Of a DNA stretch of 64,000 bases, positions 20,116-28,617 are shown in pieces. The notes under the pieces were generated by a model that ran no database searches, was not told where the DNA came from, and was given only the letters and a program-made list of their open reading frames with translations. This stretch comes from Sphaerisporangium sp. TRM90804 (GTDB taxonomy: Bacteria > Actinomycetota > Actinomycetes > Streptosporangiales > Streptosporangiaceae). The stretch lies in NCBI RefSeq assembly GCF_029846175.1, contig NZ_JARWAC010000009.1, forward strand, positions 310,001 to 374,000. Reading direction: 5' to 3'. The position numbers and the translations under genes are program-made. Each line of letters begins with the position of its first letter. The stretch's first letter is position 1.

Positions 20116-21306
20116 GTGAGTGGGCGCCATGTGCACGCGGTGGTTTCACCCCCCGGTCACCTCCTGTTCTCCATGATCCGCGCCGCGCTGCTCGGCGACG
20201 GTCCCGCCGTGCTGCCCCTGGCCCCCGGCCTGCCCGCCCCGGCGCTGCGCGCCACGCTGGAGGCGCTGCGCCCGACCCACGTGGTCACCCCCGAGGGCAC
20301 CCGGCCGTGGCCCGGCGGGGTCCCGGCGTCCGCCGGCACCGCCGTGATCATCGCGACCAGCGGCTCCACCGGCGCCCCCAAGGGGGTCGAGCTTCCCGCG
20401 GCGGCGCTGCTGGCGTCGGCGTCGGCCTCGCTGCGGCGGCTGTCGGCCGGGGACGGCGAGCGCTGGCTGTGCTGCCTGCCGCCCTCGCACGTCTCGGGCC
20501 TGCAGGTGCTGGTGCGGTCGCTGCTGAGCGGGTCCGAGCCGCTGATCCACGAGCGCTTCTCCCCCGCCGGGGTGGCCGCCTCCGGCGCCGACCACGTCTC
20601 GCTGGTGCCCACACAGCTCAGGCGCATGGTCGACGCCGGCGTCGACCTGTCGCGGTTCCGCACCATCCTGCTCGGCGGGGCCGCCGCCCCTGCGGGGCTG
20701 CTGGCCGAGGCCCGGGAGACGGGGGCGCGGATCGTCACGACGTACGGGATGAGCGAGACGTCCGGCGGGTGCGTGTACGACGGCGTGCCCCTGGACGGGG
20801 TCGAGGCGGAGGTCGGCGCCGACGGGCGGGTGCGCCTGGCCGGCCCGGTGCTCTTCTCGGGGTACCGCCTCCGTCCCGGCCTGAGCGCGGCCAGCCTGGA
20901 CGGCCGGTGGTTCCTCACCTCCGACGCCGGCGTGCTGCGAGACGGGCGGCTGCGCGTGCTCGGCCGCCTGGACGACGTGATCAACACCGGCGGCCGCAAG
21001 GTGGTCGCCGGGGCGGTGGCCGGGCTGATCGAGGGCCATCCGGGCGTGCGCGAGGCGGTGGTGGCCGGCCGCCCGCATCCGGAGTGGGGGGAGGAGGTCG
21101 TCGCCGCCGTGGTCCCCGCCGACCCGTCGGCTCCCCCGTCGCTGGAGGAGCTGCGCGCCTGGGTCAAGGACCGGCTGCCCGGTTACGCCGCGCCGCGCGC
21201 GCTGCAGGTGGTGGAGCGCTTCCCCCTGCTCGCGAACGGTAAGCACGACCTCGCGAAGATCCGGGGGGATATTTCCGGCTTTGTTGGCACAAGGGAATTT
21301 TCTTGA
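20116..21306 (+). CDS. menE: o-Succinylbenzoate-CoA ligase (MenE)
   Basis: This AMP-forming ligase activates o-succinylbenzoate with CoA before MenB acts. It contains the P-loop-like IIATSGSTGAPKGV, TTYGMSETSGG, SDAGVLRDGRLRVLGRLDDVINTGG and a C-terminal catalytic lysine in ANGKHDLAK. At 396 aa it is short for an acyl-CoA synthetase because the N-terminal subdomain is reduced, as in other actinobacterial MenE proteins. The GTG at 20116 has no ribosome site and lies 8 bp after TAACCT, so leaderless translation is possible. Confidence 0.9.
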   Translation: MSGRHVHAVVSPPGHLLFSMIRAALLGDGPAVLPLAPGLPAPALRATLEALRPTHVVTPEGTRPWPGGVPASAGTAVIIATSGSTGAPKGVELPAAALLASASASLRRLSAGDGERWLCCLPPSHVSGLQVLVRSLLSGSEPLIHERFSPAGVAASGADHVSLVPTQLRRMVDAGVDLSRFRTILLGGAAAPAGLLAEARETGARIVTTYGMSETSGGCVYDGVPLDGVEAEVGADGRVRLAGPVLFSGYRLRPGLSAASLDGRWFLTSDAGVLRDGRLRVLGRLDDVINTGGRKVVAGAVAGLIEGHPGVREAVVAGRPHPEWGEEVVAAVVPADPSAPPSLEELRAWVKDRLPGYAAPRALQVVERFPLLANGKHDLAKIRGDISGFVGTREFS

Positions 21307-21384
21307 CCACAATGTGCCCCCAAGGGAACCGGTGGTCGCATACCGCGCGTCATACCGGCAGCGGATCTAGGAAGGACGCCTTGA

Positions 21385-21732
21385 ATGAACCCAACCCGTA
21401 AGTTGTGGATCTCCGCCGGTGTGGTCGGGGCGATCCTCGCCGGGGGAATCTCCGTCGCGGCCGCGGCCGCGTCAGGACAGGGGAGCGACAAGGCCGGCCA
21501 GGAGAGCGAGAGCTCCCAGACCTACGGCCCCGGCGAGGCGCCCGGGCGAATCCCCGGCCCCGCGATCCCGGAGAACGCCGAGCCGACCCGCGCCCCCGAG
21601 GAGTTCGTGGTCCGGGAGGACACCTCGGCCAACCCGAAGAGGGTCGTGGAGTACTGGAGCGAGAAGCGCCTGGAGGAGTCCAAGCCGCTCCCCGTCCCCG
21701 TGCTCACCCCCGAGCAGAAGCCGAAGAACTGA
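21385..21732 (+). CDS. Small secreted protein, function unknown
   Basis: The 115-aa product has a signal peptide (MNPTRKLW, a hydrophobic stretch to about 30) and a mature part that is Ser/Glu/Pro rich. Its only patterned element is PKRVVEYWSEKRLEESKPLPVP near the C-terminus, reminiscent of the tryptophan-containing propeptide motif (VxYWTxERM) of actinobacterial secreted trypsin-like proteases, but no protease domain follows. AGGAAGG precedes the ATG and a strong terminator ends the unit. It could be a secreted peptide or an orphan pro-region; function not recognised. Confidence 0.65.
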   Translation: MNPTRKLWISAGVVGAILAGGISVAAAAASGQGSDKAGQESESSQTYGPGEAPGRIPGPAIPENAEPTRAPEEFVVREDTSANPKRVVEYWSEKRLEESKPLPVPVLTPEQKPKN

Positions 21733-21806
21733 CCGCGTCCCCTGCAAGCGGGCGCTCGCCCGCGTCGGGAACGCGAGCCGGCGGAAGCCGGCACGGCGCC
21801 GGTCAC

Positions 21807-21838
21807 GAAGGCGGGCCGCCCCAGGGCGGCCCGCCTTC
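21807..21838 (+). terminator. Hairpin terminator after the secreted-protein gene
   Basis: A perfect 14-bp stem (21807-21820 with 21825-21838) has a CCAG loop, 75 bp after the stop codon at 21732. Confidence 0.8.
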
Positions 21839-22040
21839 GCCGTGTCGAGGCCCCGATTCGGGGAAGAGGGTGACGACCAGCGAAGATGGGAGGTACACAC
21901 GCGCACGCGATCGGGTCCCCACCGGGAACGCGGGAACAAACCAGGCGCCGAGACGTTATTGATACTGGTGCGCCGAACGCCGAGCGCCGCGCCAAACCTC
22001 ATCGACCAGACGACGACTCCGTGACGGAGGAGGTGTGCTC

Positions 22041-23465
22041 ATGCCCCGAACTGCCGTGGCGACCTCGACTGAGCGCGAGGCCCCGACACTTCTCGCCCGG
22101 GTGATCGACCGCGGGCGAGCGCAAGGTCACCTACCCCTCGCGGAGCTCCGCGAGGCGTTGCTGACGGCGCAGGTCAGCCCGGCCAGAGGCCGGTCGATCC
22201 TGCGTGAGCTCACCGAGGCCGGAGTGAGCCTGACCCCGGAGAACGAGACCTCCCGGCAGGACCGCAGCCCGGCGAGGAAGATCCGTAAGAGCACCACAGT
22301 GAAGAGTACCGCGAAGAGCGCCATGACCAGCACCACGATCACGCCCACGGAGACGGCGGCCGCGACCCCCGAGAGCACTTCCGGGAAGCGCCCCCGGCGC
22401 GCCGCCGCACGCCGCACCGCGCGCACCGCCGAGGCCCCCGCCCCCGCCGCCGCGCCCGCCAAGGACACCGCCGCCTCCCCCGGGGCCGAGGACTCCTGGG
22501 AGGAGCCCGACGAGGCCGAGGTCCAGAGCGAGACCCTCGACCTCGACGACCAGTCGTCGGTCATGGGCGACTCGGTGCACACCTACCTGAAGTCGATCGG
22601 CCGCCGCACGCTGCTCACCGCGGCGGAGGAGGTCGACCTGGCCAAGCGCATCGAGGCCGGCCTGTACGCCGAGCACAAGCTGGACAACGAGCGGCTGACC
22701 GCCGCCGAGCGCGACGACCTCGAGTGGGTCGCCTGCGACGGCAGGCGGGCCAAGGACCACATGCTGGAGGCCAACCTCCGGCTGGTCGTGTCGGTCGCCA
22801 AGAAGTACACCGACCGCGGCATGGCGCTGCTCGACGTGGTCCAGGAGGGCAACCTCGGCCTGATCCGCGCGGTCGAGAAGTTCGACTACTCCAAGGGCTA
22901 CAAGTTCTCCACGTACGCGATGTGGTGGATCCGGCAGGCCATCCAGCGCGGCTTCGCCGACTCCGCCCGCACCATCCGGCTCCCGGTGCACGTGCTGGAG
23001 ATGCTGTCGAAGCTGTCGCGCGTGGAGCGCGACATGCACCAGCGGCTCGGCCGCGAGCCGACCCCCGAAGAGCTGGCCGTAGAGCTCGACAGGACCCCCG
23101 ACCAGATCGAGGAGCTGCTGCGCACCAGCCGGCAGCCGATCAGCCTCAACGCCACCATCGGCGAGGACGGCGAGACGACCATCGGCGACCTCATCGAGGA
23201 CGTCGACGCCCCCGAGGCCTCGGAGGTCGTCGACCGGCAGCTTCTGGGCGCGGAGCTGCGCGGCGTGCTGGAGAACCTGACCCCCCGCGAGGCCAAGATC
23301 ATGGCCCTGCGCTTCGGGCTGGTCGACGGCAAGCCGCACACGCTGGACGAGATCGGCAAGCACCTCGGGCTGACGCGTGAGCGCATCCGGCAGCTGGAGA
23401 AGGAGTCGCTCTCCAAGCTCCGCCACCCGAGCAACACCCGCCCGCTGCTCGACTGGGCGAGCTGA
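22041..23465 (+). CDS. RNA polymerase sigma factor, RpoD/SigA family
   Basis: The 474-aa sigma factor has a reduced region 1.1-like start, a Lys/Ala/Pro-rich spacer of about 90 residues as in HrdB/SigA, then regions 1.2 (DSVHTYLKSIGRRTLLTAAE), 2 (EGNLGLIRAVEKFDYSKGYK, TYAMWWIRQAI for -10 recognition), 3 and 4 (LTRERIRQLEKESLSKLRHP). The C-terminus LLDWAS differs from the LRDYLD end of principal HrdB/SigA, and region 4 reads QLEKES instead of QIESKT, so it may be a group 2 (HrdA/C/D or SigB-like) factor rather than the essential one. ATG 22041 is favoured by GGAGGAGG 7 bp upstream. Confidence 0.9.
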   Translation: MPRTAVATSTEREAPTLLARVIDRGRAQGHLPLAELREALLTAQVSPARGRSILRELTEAGVSLTPENETSRQDRSPARKIRKSTTVKSTAKSAMTSTTITPTETAAATPESTSGKRPRRAAARRTARTAEAPAPAAAPAKDTAASPGAEDSWEEPDEAEVQSETLDLDDQSSVMGDSVHTYLKSIGRRTLLTAAEEVDLAKRIEAGLYAEHKLDNERLTAAERDDLEWVACDGRRAKDHMLEANLRLVVSVAKKYTDRGMALLDVVQEGNLGLIRAVEKFDYSKGYKFSTYAMWWIRQAIQRGFADSARTIRLPVHVLEMLSKLSRVERDMHQRLGREPTPEELAVELDRTPDQIEELLRTSRQPISLNATIGEDGETTIGDLIEDVDAPEASEVVDRQLLGAELRGVLENLTPREAKIMALRFGLVDGKPHTLDEIGKHLGLTRERIRQLEKESLSKLRHPSNTRPLLDWAS

Positions 23466-23485
23466 CCTCGCGCACCGTCTCACGG

Positions 23486-23515
23486 ACGGCCTCCGCCCGC
23501 CAGGGCGGGGGCCGT
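23486..23515. terminator. Terminator between the sigma factor and convergent gene
   Basis: A 13-bp stem with one wobble (23486-23498 with 23503-23515) and a GCCA loop lies between two convergent genes, 20 bp after the sigma factor stop, and probably serves both strands. Confidence 0.75.
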
Positions 23516-23520
23516 TCTCG

Positions 23521-23919
23521 TCAGCGGGCGGCGACGGTGGGGCGCGGGTAGCGGGCGATGCCGGTCAGCCGGTTCTCCTCGCGGAGCGTGCGGAGCCGGT
23601 CGACCTCGACGGTCCAGCGGTCGCCCTCGGGGGTGGCGCGGCCCTTGCGCCGGCGGATGCGGTCGTCGTAGGCCTTCACCCCGAAGGACGCGCGTCGCGC
23701 CGCCTCGGCGGCCCGAAGGGCGTCGGTCAGCGCGCGGTCGAACGCCAGCCCGGCGGCGCGCAGCTCGACGACGCCGGCGCCGCCGAGCTGAGCCTCGCGC
23801 AGCTCGCGCTCGGCCTCCCTGGCCTTGCCGACCAGCGCGCCGAAGCTCTTCCCGACCTCCTGGTCGGCGTGGTGCCTGACCTCCGCCTCCCGGCTGACCC
23901 CCGGACGGAAAAACGCCAT
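23521..23919 (-). CDS. Hypothetical helical protein
   Basis: The 132-aa protein is not recognised. It is rich in Ala, Arg and Glu, with a predicted long helix (about 15-85, including KAREAERELREAQL and a run of alanines) and a short beta-like end (RWTVEVDRLRTLREENRLTGIARYPRP). No signal, membrane segment or catalytic motif is visible. AAGGGGCG precedes the ATG. The codon bias is like its neighbours, which supports coding. Confidence 0.6.
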   Translation of the reverse strand: MAFFRPGVSREAEVRHHADQEVGKSFGALVGKAREAERELREAQLGGAGVVELRAAGLAFDRALTDALRAAEAARRASFGVKAYDDRIRRRKGRATPEGDRWTVEVDRLRTLREENRLTGIARYPRPTVAAR

Positions 23920-24103
23920 CGCTCGCCCCTTCTCGGCACACCGCCGGCTCCCCGGCGCCTTTCGCTGGCCCTAGCGTACGCCCGCCCCACGACAGGATCG
24001 TCCCCCGGTGGCGCGCTTTCGCCGCCGGCCGCCCGGGTGGGGCGCGGATGGACGATCACGATCCGGAGCGGCGCCCTTTACAAAGTAAGTCGACGGGTGG
24101 ATC

Positions 24104-24763
24104 ATGCTGTGCATGCCGGCGAAGCGACCACCCGTACCCCTGTCCCGTGAGCGGATCATCGAGGCCGCCCTGCACATCGCCGACGGCCAGGGGCTGCGGC
24201 GGCTGACGATGCGCCGCCTCGGCGACGCGCTGGAGGTCGAGGCGATGGCGATCTACCACCACCTGCCGCGCGGCAAGGAGGCGCTCATGGACGCGCTGGC
24301 CGAGCACGTCACCACCGTCGCCGTCGACCCCTCGGGCCTCTCGGGGTGGCGCGAGCTCGCCCGCGCCTGGGCGCGCGCCGGGCGGGCCGCGCTGCTGGAG
24401 CACCCCGGCGTGCTCGCACTCGCGCTGACCAGGCCGCCCCAGGGCACCGCGCTCATGGCGATCCGGGAGCAGGCCGAGCAGCTCGCCGAGTCGGGGCTGA
24501 GCGACCCCGCGCAGGCGGTCCGCACCCTGCGGGCGTACGTCATGGGCAGCGTGGCCGTGGAGATCCAGCGGTCCGGGTGGGCGGCGCCCGCCGGCGACGC
24601 GGAGGAGGAGAACCTCCTGGACGGCGCGGCGCCGCACGACGACCGCCGGGAGAACGGGACGCGCGACGGCCACGCGGGGGGCGGCGCGGAATCGGACGCG
24701 GAGGCCGTCGCGGCGTTCGAACGGGGCCTCGCGGCCGTGATCCGAGGGCTGGAGAGCGCGTAA
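24104..24763 (+). CDS. TetR-family transcriptional regulator
   Basis: The 219-aa repressor has an N-terminal helix-turn-helix (LSRERIIEAALHIADGQGL, LEVEAMAIYHHLPRGKEAL at about 12-60) and a TetR_C_1-like effector domain. A low-complexity Asp/Arg/Gly insertion at about 165-200 interrupts the last helix. The upstream AT-rich TTACAAAGTAA (24078-24088) is a short inverted repeat and a candidate self-operator. No clear target gene is adjacent. Confidence 0.82.
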   Translation: MLCMPAKRPPVPLSRERIIEAALHIADGQGLRRLTMRRLGDALEVEAMAIYHHLPRGKEALMDALAEHVTTVAVDPSGLSGWRELARAWARAGRAALLEHPGVLALALTRPPQGTALMAIREQAEQLAESGLSDPAQAVRTLRAYVMGSVAVEIQRSGWAAPAGDAEEENLLDGAAPHDDRRENGTRDGHAGGGAESDAEAVAAFERGLAAVIRGLESA

Positions 24764-24921
24764 CCTTGCGTTTATCAGTTCGGCGGCGAGTCGTGCTTGG
24801 ACCGTTATCTTCGGTGCGGCACGCTTGTGTCGCAGGTCACAACGCAGATCGGCTCCGCAGTCCCGCTCGGGCCCCCTAAACCGCCGCTCGAAAATCGTCC
24901 TAACGGGCTATGTCGCCCGCG

Positions 24922-24950
24922 TGTGACCCGGAGCACACTTACCCTAGAGA
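24922..24950 (+). promoter_or_regulatory. Probable promoter in the 24764-25092 intergenic region
   Basis: TGTGAC (24922-24927), a 17-bp spacer and TAGAGA (24945-24950) resemble a sigma70-type promoter reading towards the DUF5999 gene, whose start is 143 bp further. Apart from this I see no gene in the 329 bp between the TetR and DUF5999 genes. Confidence 0.4.
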
Positions 24951-25092
24951 TGTGCCGTAGCGCACACGCCAAACAGACAGCGCTCGTCTCCGTCTGACGG
25001 GGAGCGGGGGAATTCGGGGCAAGGGCCGAGGCCCGGGCACGCATGCCTCCGGTCGAGCACACCGGATCGAGAGAGAAAACCGGAGGCACACC

Positions 25093-25293
25093 GTGTGCCC
25101 GCATGAACCGTCCTGTCCGACCAGCGCCGCGCCGGACCGCGAGGCCGCGCGCACGATCGCGGCCCACCCCGAACAAGGGTGGAGCCTGTTGTGCAACGGC
25201 ATCGTGCTCTTCGAGGACACCGGGGAGCTCCTGCCCAACGGCGCGATCATCGCCCCCCACCGCCCCACCGACCTGGCCATCAGCGCCGCCTGA
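25093..25293 (+). CDS. DUF5999 family small protein
   Basis: The 66-aa protein has the conserved actinobacterial pattern MCPHEPSCP, then DREAARTIAAHPEQGWSLL, CNGIVLFEDTGELLP and a final APHRP. The CxxxxxxC spacing with His residues suggests metal binding, but the function is unknown. It starts with GTG after GGAGGCACACC. Members are single-copy and conserved in Streptomyces and relatives. Confidence 0.75.
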   Translation: MCPHEPSCPTSAAPDREAARTIAAHPEQGWSLLCNGIVLFEDTGELLPNGAIIAPHRPTDLAISAA

Positions 25294-25330
25294 CACCACC
25301 CCGCGCATGGCGGGGCCGTACCGCGGGTGA

Positions 25331-25740
25331 GAGGCCGAACGGGGCCGAGCCTCCCGATCCGCGGTCAGCACGACCGGTGGCCACCCTCCCAGGAGGTGGC
25401 CGACCGCGGCCCGAGCCGTCCTCGACGGCGAACGGCCGAACATCGGCTCCCCCACTCCCCCACGGCCGAACGGCCGGGGACCGGGCTCGCACACAGCGGC
25501 CGGTCGAAGCGGGGGGCGAGCCATCCCCGATCACGAACGGCCGAACATTCGGCGGGCCACACGCCCCACCCGATCCGGCCAAGCCCGGGCTCCCGCACCG
25601 CCCAGGGCCAGGCGGGGAAGAACCACCCCGGACCACGAACGGCCGAACAGCCGGCGGGCCACGCGCCCCGGCGGATCCGGCCGAGTGCTCCCGCGCCGCC
25701 CCCACCATCGAGATCGCGAACGGCCGCACCTCCGGCCGTC
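25331..25740. repeat. Degenerate direct-repeat field around GAACGGCCGAACA
   Basis: The 545-bp stretch 25294-25838 holds no convincing gene but repeats GAACGGCCGAACA or close variants at about 25430, 25535, 25637 and 25718, with weaker copies at 25335 and 25466. The two best units (25530-25631 and 25632-25712) share about 50 bp, including GGCGGGCCACxCGCCCC and GATCCGGCC. Steps between anchors are 105, 102 and 81 bp, all multiples of three, so a decayed repeat protein cannot be excluded. Confidence 0.65.
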
Positions 25741-25838
25741 CCTCGCGCCCGGGGCCGGAGCGGTGCTCCGCCTCGGCGGTCCCGCGCCGGGCGCCCGGCG
25801 TTCCTCGGCACCGACGGGCGGCCCCTCCTCCGAAGCTG

Positions 25839-26432
25839 TCAGCCCAGCCGGCGGCCGAGCCAGTCGGCCACCGTCTCGCCCACCCGGGCGGGCTTCTTGT
25901 CGAGGTCGTGGTTCTCGCCGGGGAGCACCACCAGCCGGGCCGTGTCCGCCTCCTCCGGCACGCCGAACGGGTCGCGGTCGCCGCTGACCGCCAGCACGTC
26001 GACCCCGGCCCCGCGCAGTTCCCCGGCCCGCGAGCGCTCCGGCCGGCCGGGCGGGTGCACGGGGAAGGCCAGCGCGACGACCGCCTCCGCGCCCACGGCG
26101 AGTGCGGTGCGGCAGGCCACGCGGGCGCCGTTGCTCCGGCCGCCCTGCACGAGGGTCAGCCCGGGGTACCACCTGCGCAGATCGCGCACGAGCGCCGTCC
26201 ACGCCTCGTCCTGCGCCGCCGCCGACCCCGGCGCGCGGGCGCCCGCGAGGCGGAACGGCTGCACGACGCGCACCACCACGCCGCCGATGCCGTTCACGGC
26301 GTCGCGCACGGCAAGCAGGTCCGCCGACTCGACCCCTCCCCCGGCGCCGTGCGTGAGCACGAGCATGAACCGCGGCCCGGCCACCGCGTCCACCTCCACG
26401 AGCGCCGGCCCGCGCGGCGTCATGATCTGCAT
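25839..26432 (-). CDS. Alpha/beta hydrolase, KANL3/Tex30-like
   Basis: The 197-aa protein is a compact alpha/beta hydrolase: LVLTHGAGGG (oxyanion strand), nucleophile elbow QGGRSNGAR (Ser in GxSxG), acid in VSGDRDPFG and catalytic His in PGENHDLDK. This order and spacing match the KANL3/Tex30 dienelactone-hydrolase-like family found widely in actinobacteria, with no assigned substrate. The ATG at 26432 is used; an ATG nine bases later is possible. It diverges from the next gene. Confidence 0.8.
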   Translation of the reverse strand: MQIMTPRGPALVEVDAVAGPRFMLVLTHGAGGGVESADLLAVRDAVNGIGGVVVRVVQPFRLAGARAPGSAAAQDEAWTALVRDLRRWYPGLTLVQGGRSNGARVACRTALAVGAEAVVALAFPVHPPGRPERSRAGELRGAGVDVLAVSGDRDPFGVPEEADTARLVVLPGENHDLDKKPARVGETVADWLGRRLG

Positions 26433-26513
26433 GGTCGACACCGTACTCGCGGACGAAGCCTCTCGTTCTCGCGGGGGATGCGCCGCGGCCGGCACATGTG
26501 CGAGATTAGGTGG

Positions 26514-26903
26514 GTGCCGGACCAACTACCGCGCGACGAACTCCGCGCCACCGTCGAAGCCCGACGCGACCTCGGTCCCGACTACGACAGCGCTCTCGTC
26601 GAGTCCTTCCTGTCGAAGATCGACGCCGCGATCGACGCCCGGGTGCGGGCGGAGGTCGCCTCGCACACCGGTTACGCCCCCACGGGCTACAACCAGCCCG
26701 GGCCCCACGGCGGCCCCCCGCCGAAGCAGAAGCAGCACAAGGGTGACGGCACCATCCCGATCGCCCTGGGCTCGCTGGGCATCGGCATCCCGCTCACCGC
26801 GATCGCCGCCGGCGAGGCCCACCTGCCCGGCCTGTTCCTCGCCTGGACCGGCATCGTCCTGGTCAACATCGCCGCCGCCTTCGGCCGACGCCGCCAGCGC
26901 TAG
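26514..26903 (+). CDS. Small membrane protein with two C-terminal helices
   Basis: The 129-aa protein has a cytoplasmic helical start (ELRATVEARRDLGPDYDSALVESFL, a motif common in small actinobacterial membrane proteins), a Pro/Gly/Gln/Lys-rich linker (about 57-78) and two hydrophobic helices (about 84-102 and 106-124). Function unknown. GTG 26514 has AGGTGG close upstream; an in-frame ATG at 26496 would add six residues. Its last 41 bp overlap the convergent ABC permease gene. Confidence 0.7.
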   Translation: MPDQLPRDELRATVEARRDLGPDYDSALVESFLSKIDAAIDARVRAEVASHTGYAPTGYNQPGPHGGPPPKQKQHKGDGTIPIALGSLGIGIPLTAIAAGEAHLPGLFLAWTGIVLVNIAAAFGRRRQR

Positions 26904-28617
26904 CCGCCCCGCGCCGGCCGGAATCGTGATCATCGCCGTGACCGCCGGCCGCGGCCGGACGGGTGGGCCCACGCGCTGAGACCGGCACGGCGGCCTCCCC
27001 GTTTCGGAGGAGGACGAGCGCGACGGTCCCGGCGAGGGTCCACGCGACGACGACGCCCAGATCGGCCCAGGGCCACGGTCTCGCGACGGGGGCGACCGCC
27101 GCGGTCAGGGCGTGTGCCAGGTGCTTGAGCGGGAACATGTCACCGGCCGTCTCCAGCGTCGCGGGCAACCGCCCACCGACCGGGAAAACGCCGGAGACGA
27201 ACGCCAGCGGCAGGAAGGTGCCCAGGGTGACCGCGTTGGCGGTGGACTCCCGCCTCGCCACCCGGGCCACCAGCGCCCCGAGCACGGCGAAGCAGGCGGT
27301 GCCCAGCACGATGGCCACGAGTGCCGGAAGGATCATGCCCGCCCGCGGCTCCACGTCGTAGACGACCACGCCGAGCAGGGTCAGCGCCGCCGCGGTCGCC
27401 AGCGTGACCCACAACGCCGACGCGACCCGCCCGGCATGGTATGCCCAGCCCGGCAGCGGCGTGCCGGCCAGTCGCTTGAGCACACCGCGCTCTCGGTCCC
27501 GGGCCGCGAACCCGGCCAGGTTGACATAGCAGGCGACCCCCAGCGCGTAGGTGGTCATGGCGGCGACCATGAACCGCGGAAGGCTCAGCCCCTCGATCCG
27601 CGTGTCGCCGAAGATCGCCGAGAAGAGCGCGAGCAGCAGCACGGGCAGGACGGCGGTGAAGAAGGCCGATGACGGATCGCGCCGCAGCCCCGTGTTCGCG
27701 TGCGCGATCTGGTCGGTCAGCAGCCTCCACCCCCGGGGGCGGCCCTGCGGGCGCGTCCGGGTGCGGCCGCCCGCGCGGGCGGCGGCGGGCCGGGCCGGTC
27801 CCCGATCCCAGGCGAAGCGCCACACCGCCACGACGGCGCCGCCGGTCCCCCAGGCGGCCAGCACGGCCAGGTGATCGACGGGCGGACCGTCTCCCGGCAG
27901 GAGCGGGTTGAGTCCGTCACCGACCGCGTTGGCGAAGTGTTTGAGCGGCAGCACCCAGCCGGCGATCTCCAGCCAGCGGGGGAACACCCCCTCGCCCTGC
28001 ACGAAGACGTCGGAGACGAAGCCCAGCGCCATCAGCAGCCCGTTGGCCAGGATCTGCACCACCGCGGTCGAGCGGACCACGGTGACCAGCGCGAAGCCCA
28101 GCGCGGTGAAGCATCCCGCCCCGACCAGCAGGGTGAGCACCAGCGCCGGCGACCTATGCCATACCGGCCGCACCTCGTAGAGCGACACCCCCGCTCCCAA
28201 CAGGAGCACGACGATCATCAGCGAGATCGCCGCCGCTCCCCCGGCCAGGCCCGACATCAGCACCCACGCGGGAACGGGCGTGCCGCGCATGCGCTTGAGG
28301 CAGCCGCGCTCGCGCAGCTCGGTCAGGCGAAGCGCCAGCACGCCGAAGCACGCCTGGGCGACACCGAAGACCGCCAGCACCGGTACGACGAACTGCATCA
28401 CCCGTACGCCCGCGCGTGCCTCGATGACCGCGTTGCCCGCGACCGCGCCGACGATCACCATCATGATCAGGGGCAGGCCCATGGTGAAGAAGGCGGCGAC
28501 CGGCGTCCGGAAGAACGACACCGTCTCGTGCCCGGCGAGCCGGACGACCAGACGGGCGTTCACGACGGCGCTCGTGGCCGCTCCGGGCCGATGCTCCCGC
28601 ACCGGGGGGGCGTTCAC
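26863..28617 (-). CDS. Tandem ABC-2 type transporter permease (two domains fused)
   Basis: The 584-aa protein consists of two ABC2 membrane domains in one chain. Each half has about six helices, with parallel motifs: first half LRERGCLKRMRGTPVPAWV and WVLPLKHFANA; second half DRERGVLKRLAGTPLPGWA and MFPLKHLAHA. A basic Arg/Pro/Gly linker (about 305-330) joins them. The GTG overlaps the ATPase stop by 4 bp (GTGA). Half-size permeases normally dimerise; here both halves are fused, giving a complete channel with an ATPase dimer. The C-terminal 35 residues are low-complexity and overlap the neighbouring gene. Confidence 0.85.
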   Translation of the reverse strand: MNAPPVREHRPGAATSAVVNARLVVRLAGHETVSFFRTPVAAFFTMGLPLIMMVIVGAVAGNAVIEARAGVRVMQFVVPVLAVFGVAQACFGVLALRLTELRERGCLKRMRGTPVPAWVLMSGLAGGAAAISLMIVVLLLGAGVSLYEVRPVWHRSPALVLTLLVGAGCFTALGFALVTVVRSTAVVQILANGLLMALGFVSDVFVQGEGVFPRWLEIAGWVLPLKHFANAVGDGLNPLLPGDGPPVDHLAVLAAWGTGGAVVAVWRFAWDRGPARPAAARAGGRTRTRPQGRPRGWRLLTDQIAHANTGLRRDPSSAFFTAVLPVLLLALFSAIFGDTRIEGLSLPRFMVAAMTTYALGVACYVNLAGFAARDRERGVLKRLAGTPLPGWAYHAGRVASALWVTLATAAALTLLGVVVYDVEPRAGMILPALVAIVLGTACFAVLGALVARVARRESTANAVTLGTFLPLAFVSGVFPVGGRLPATLETAGDMFPLKHLAHALTAAVAPVARPWPWADLGVVVAWTLAGTVALVLLRNGEAAVPVSARGPTRPAAAGGHGDDHDSGRRGAASAGGVGRRRRRC

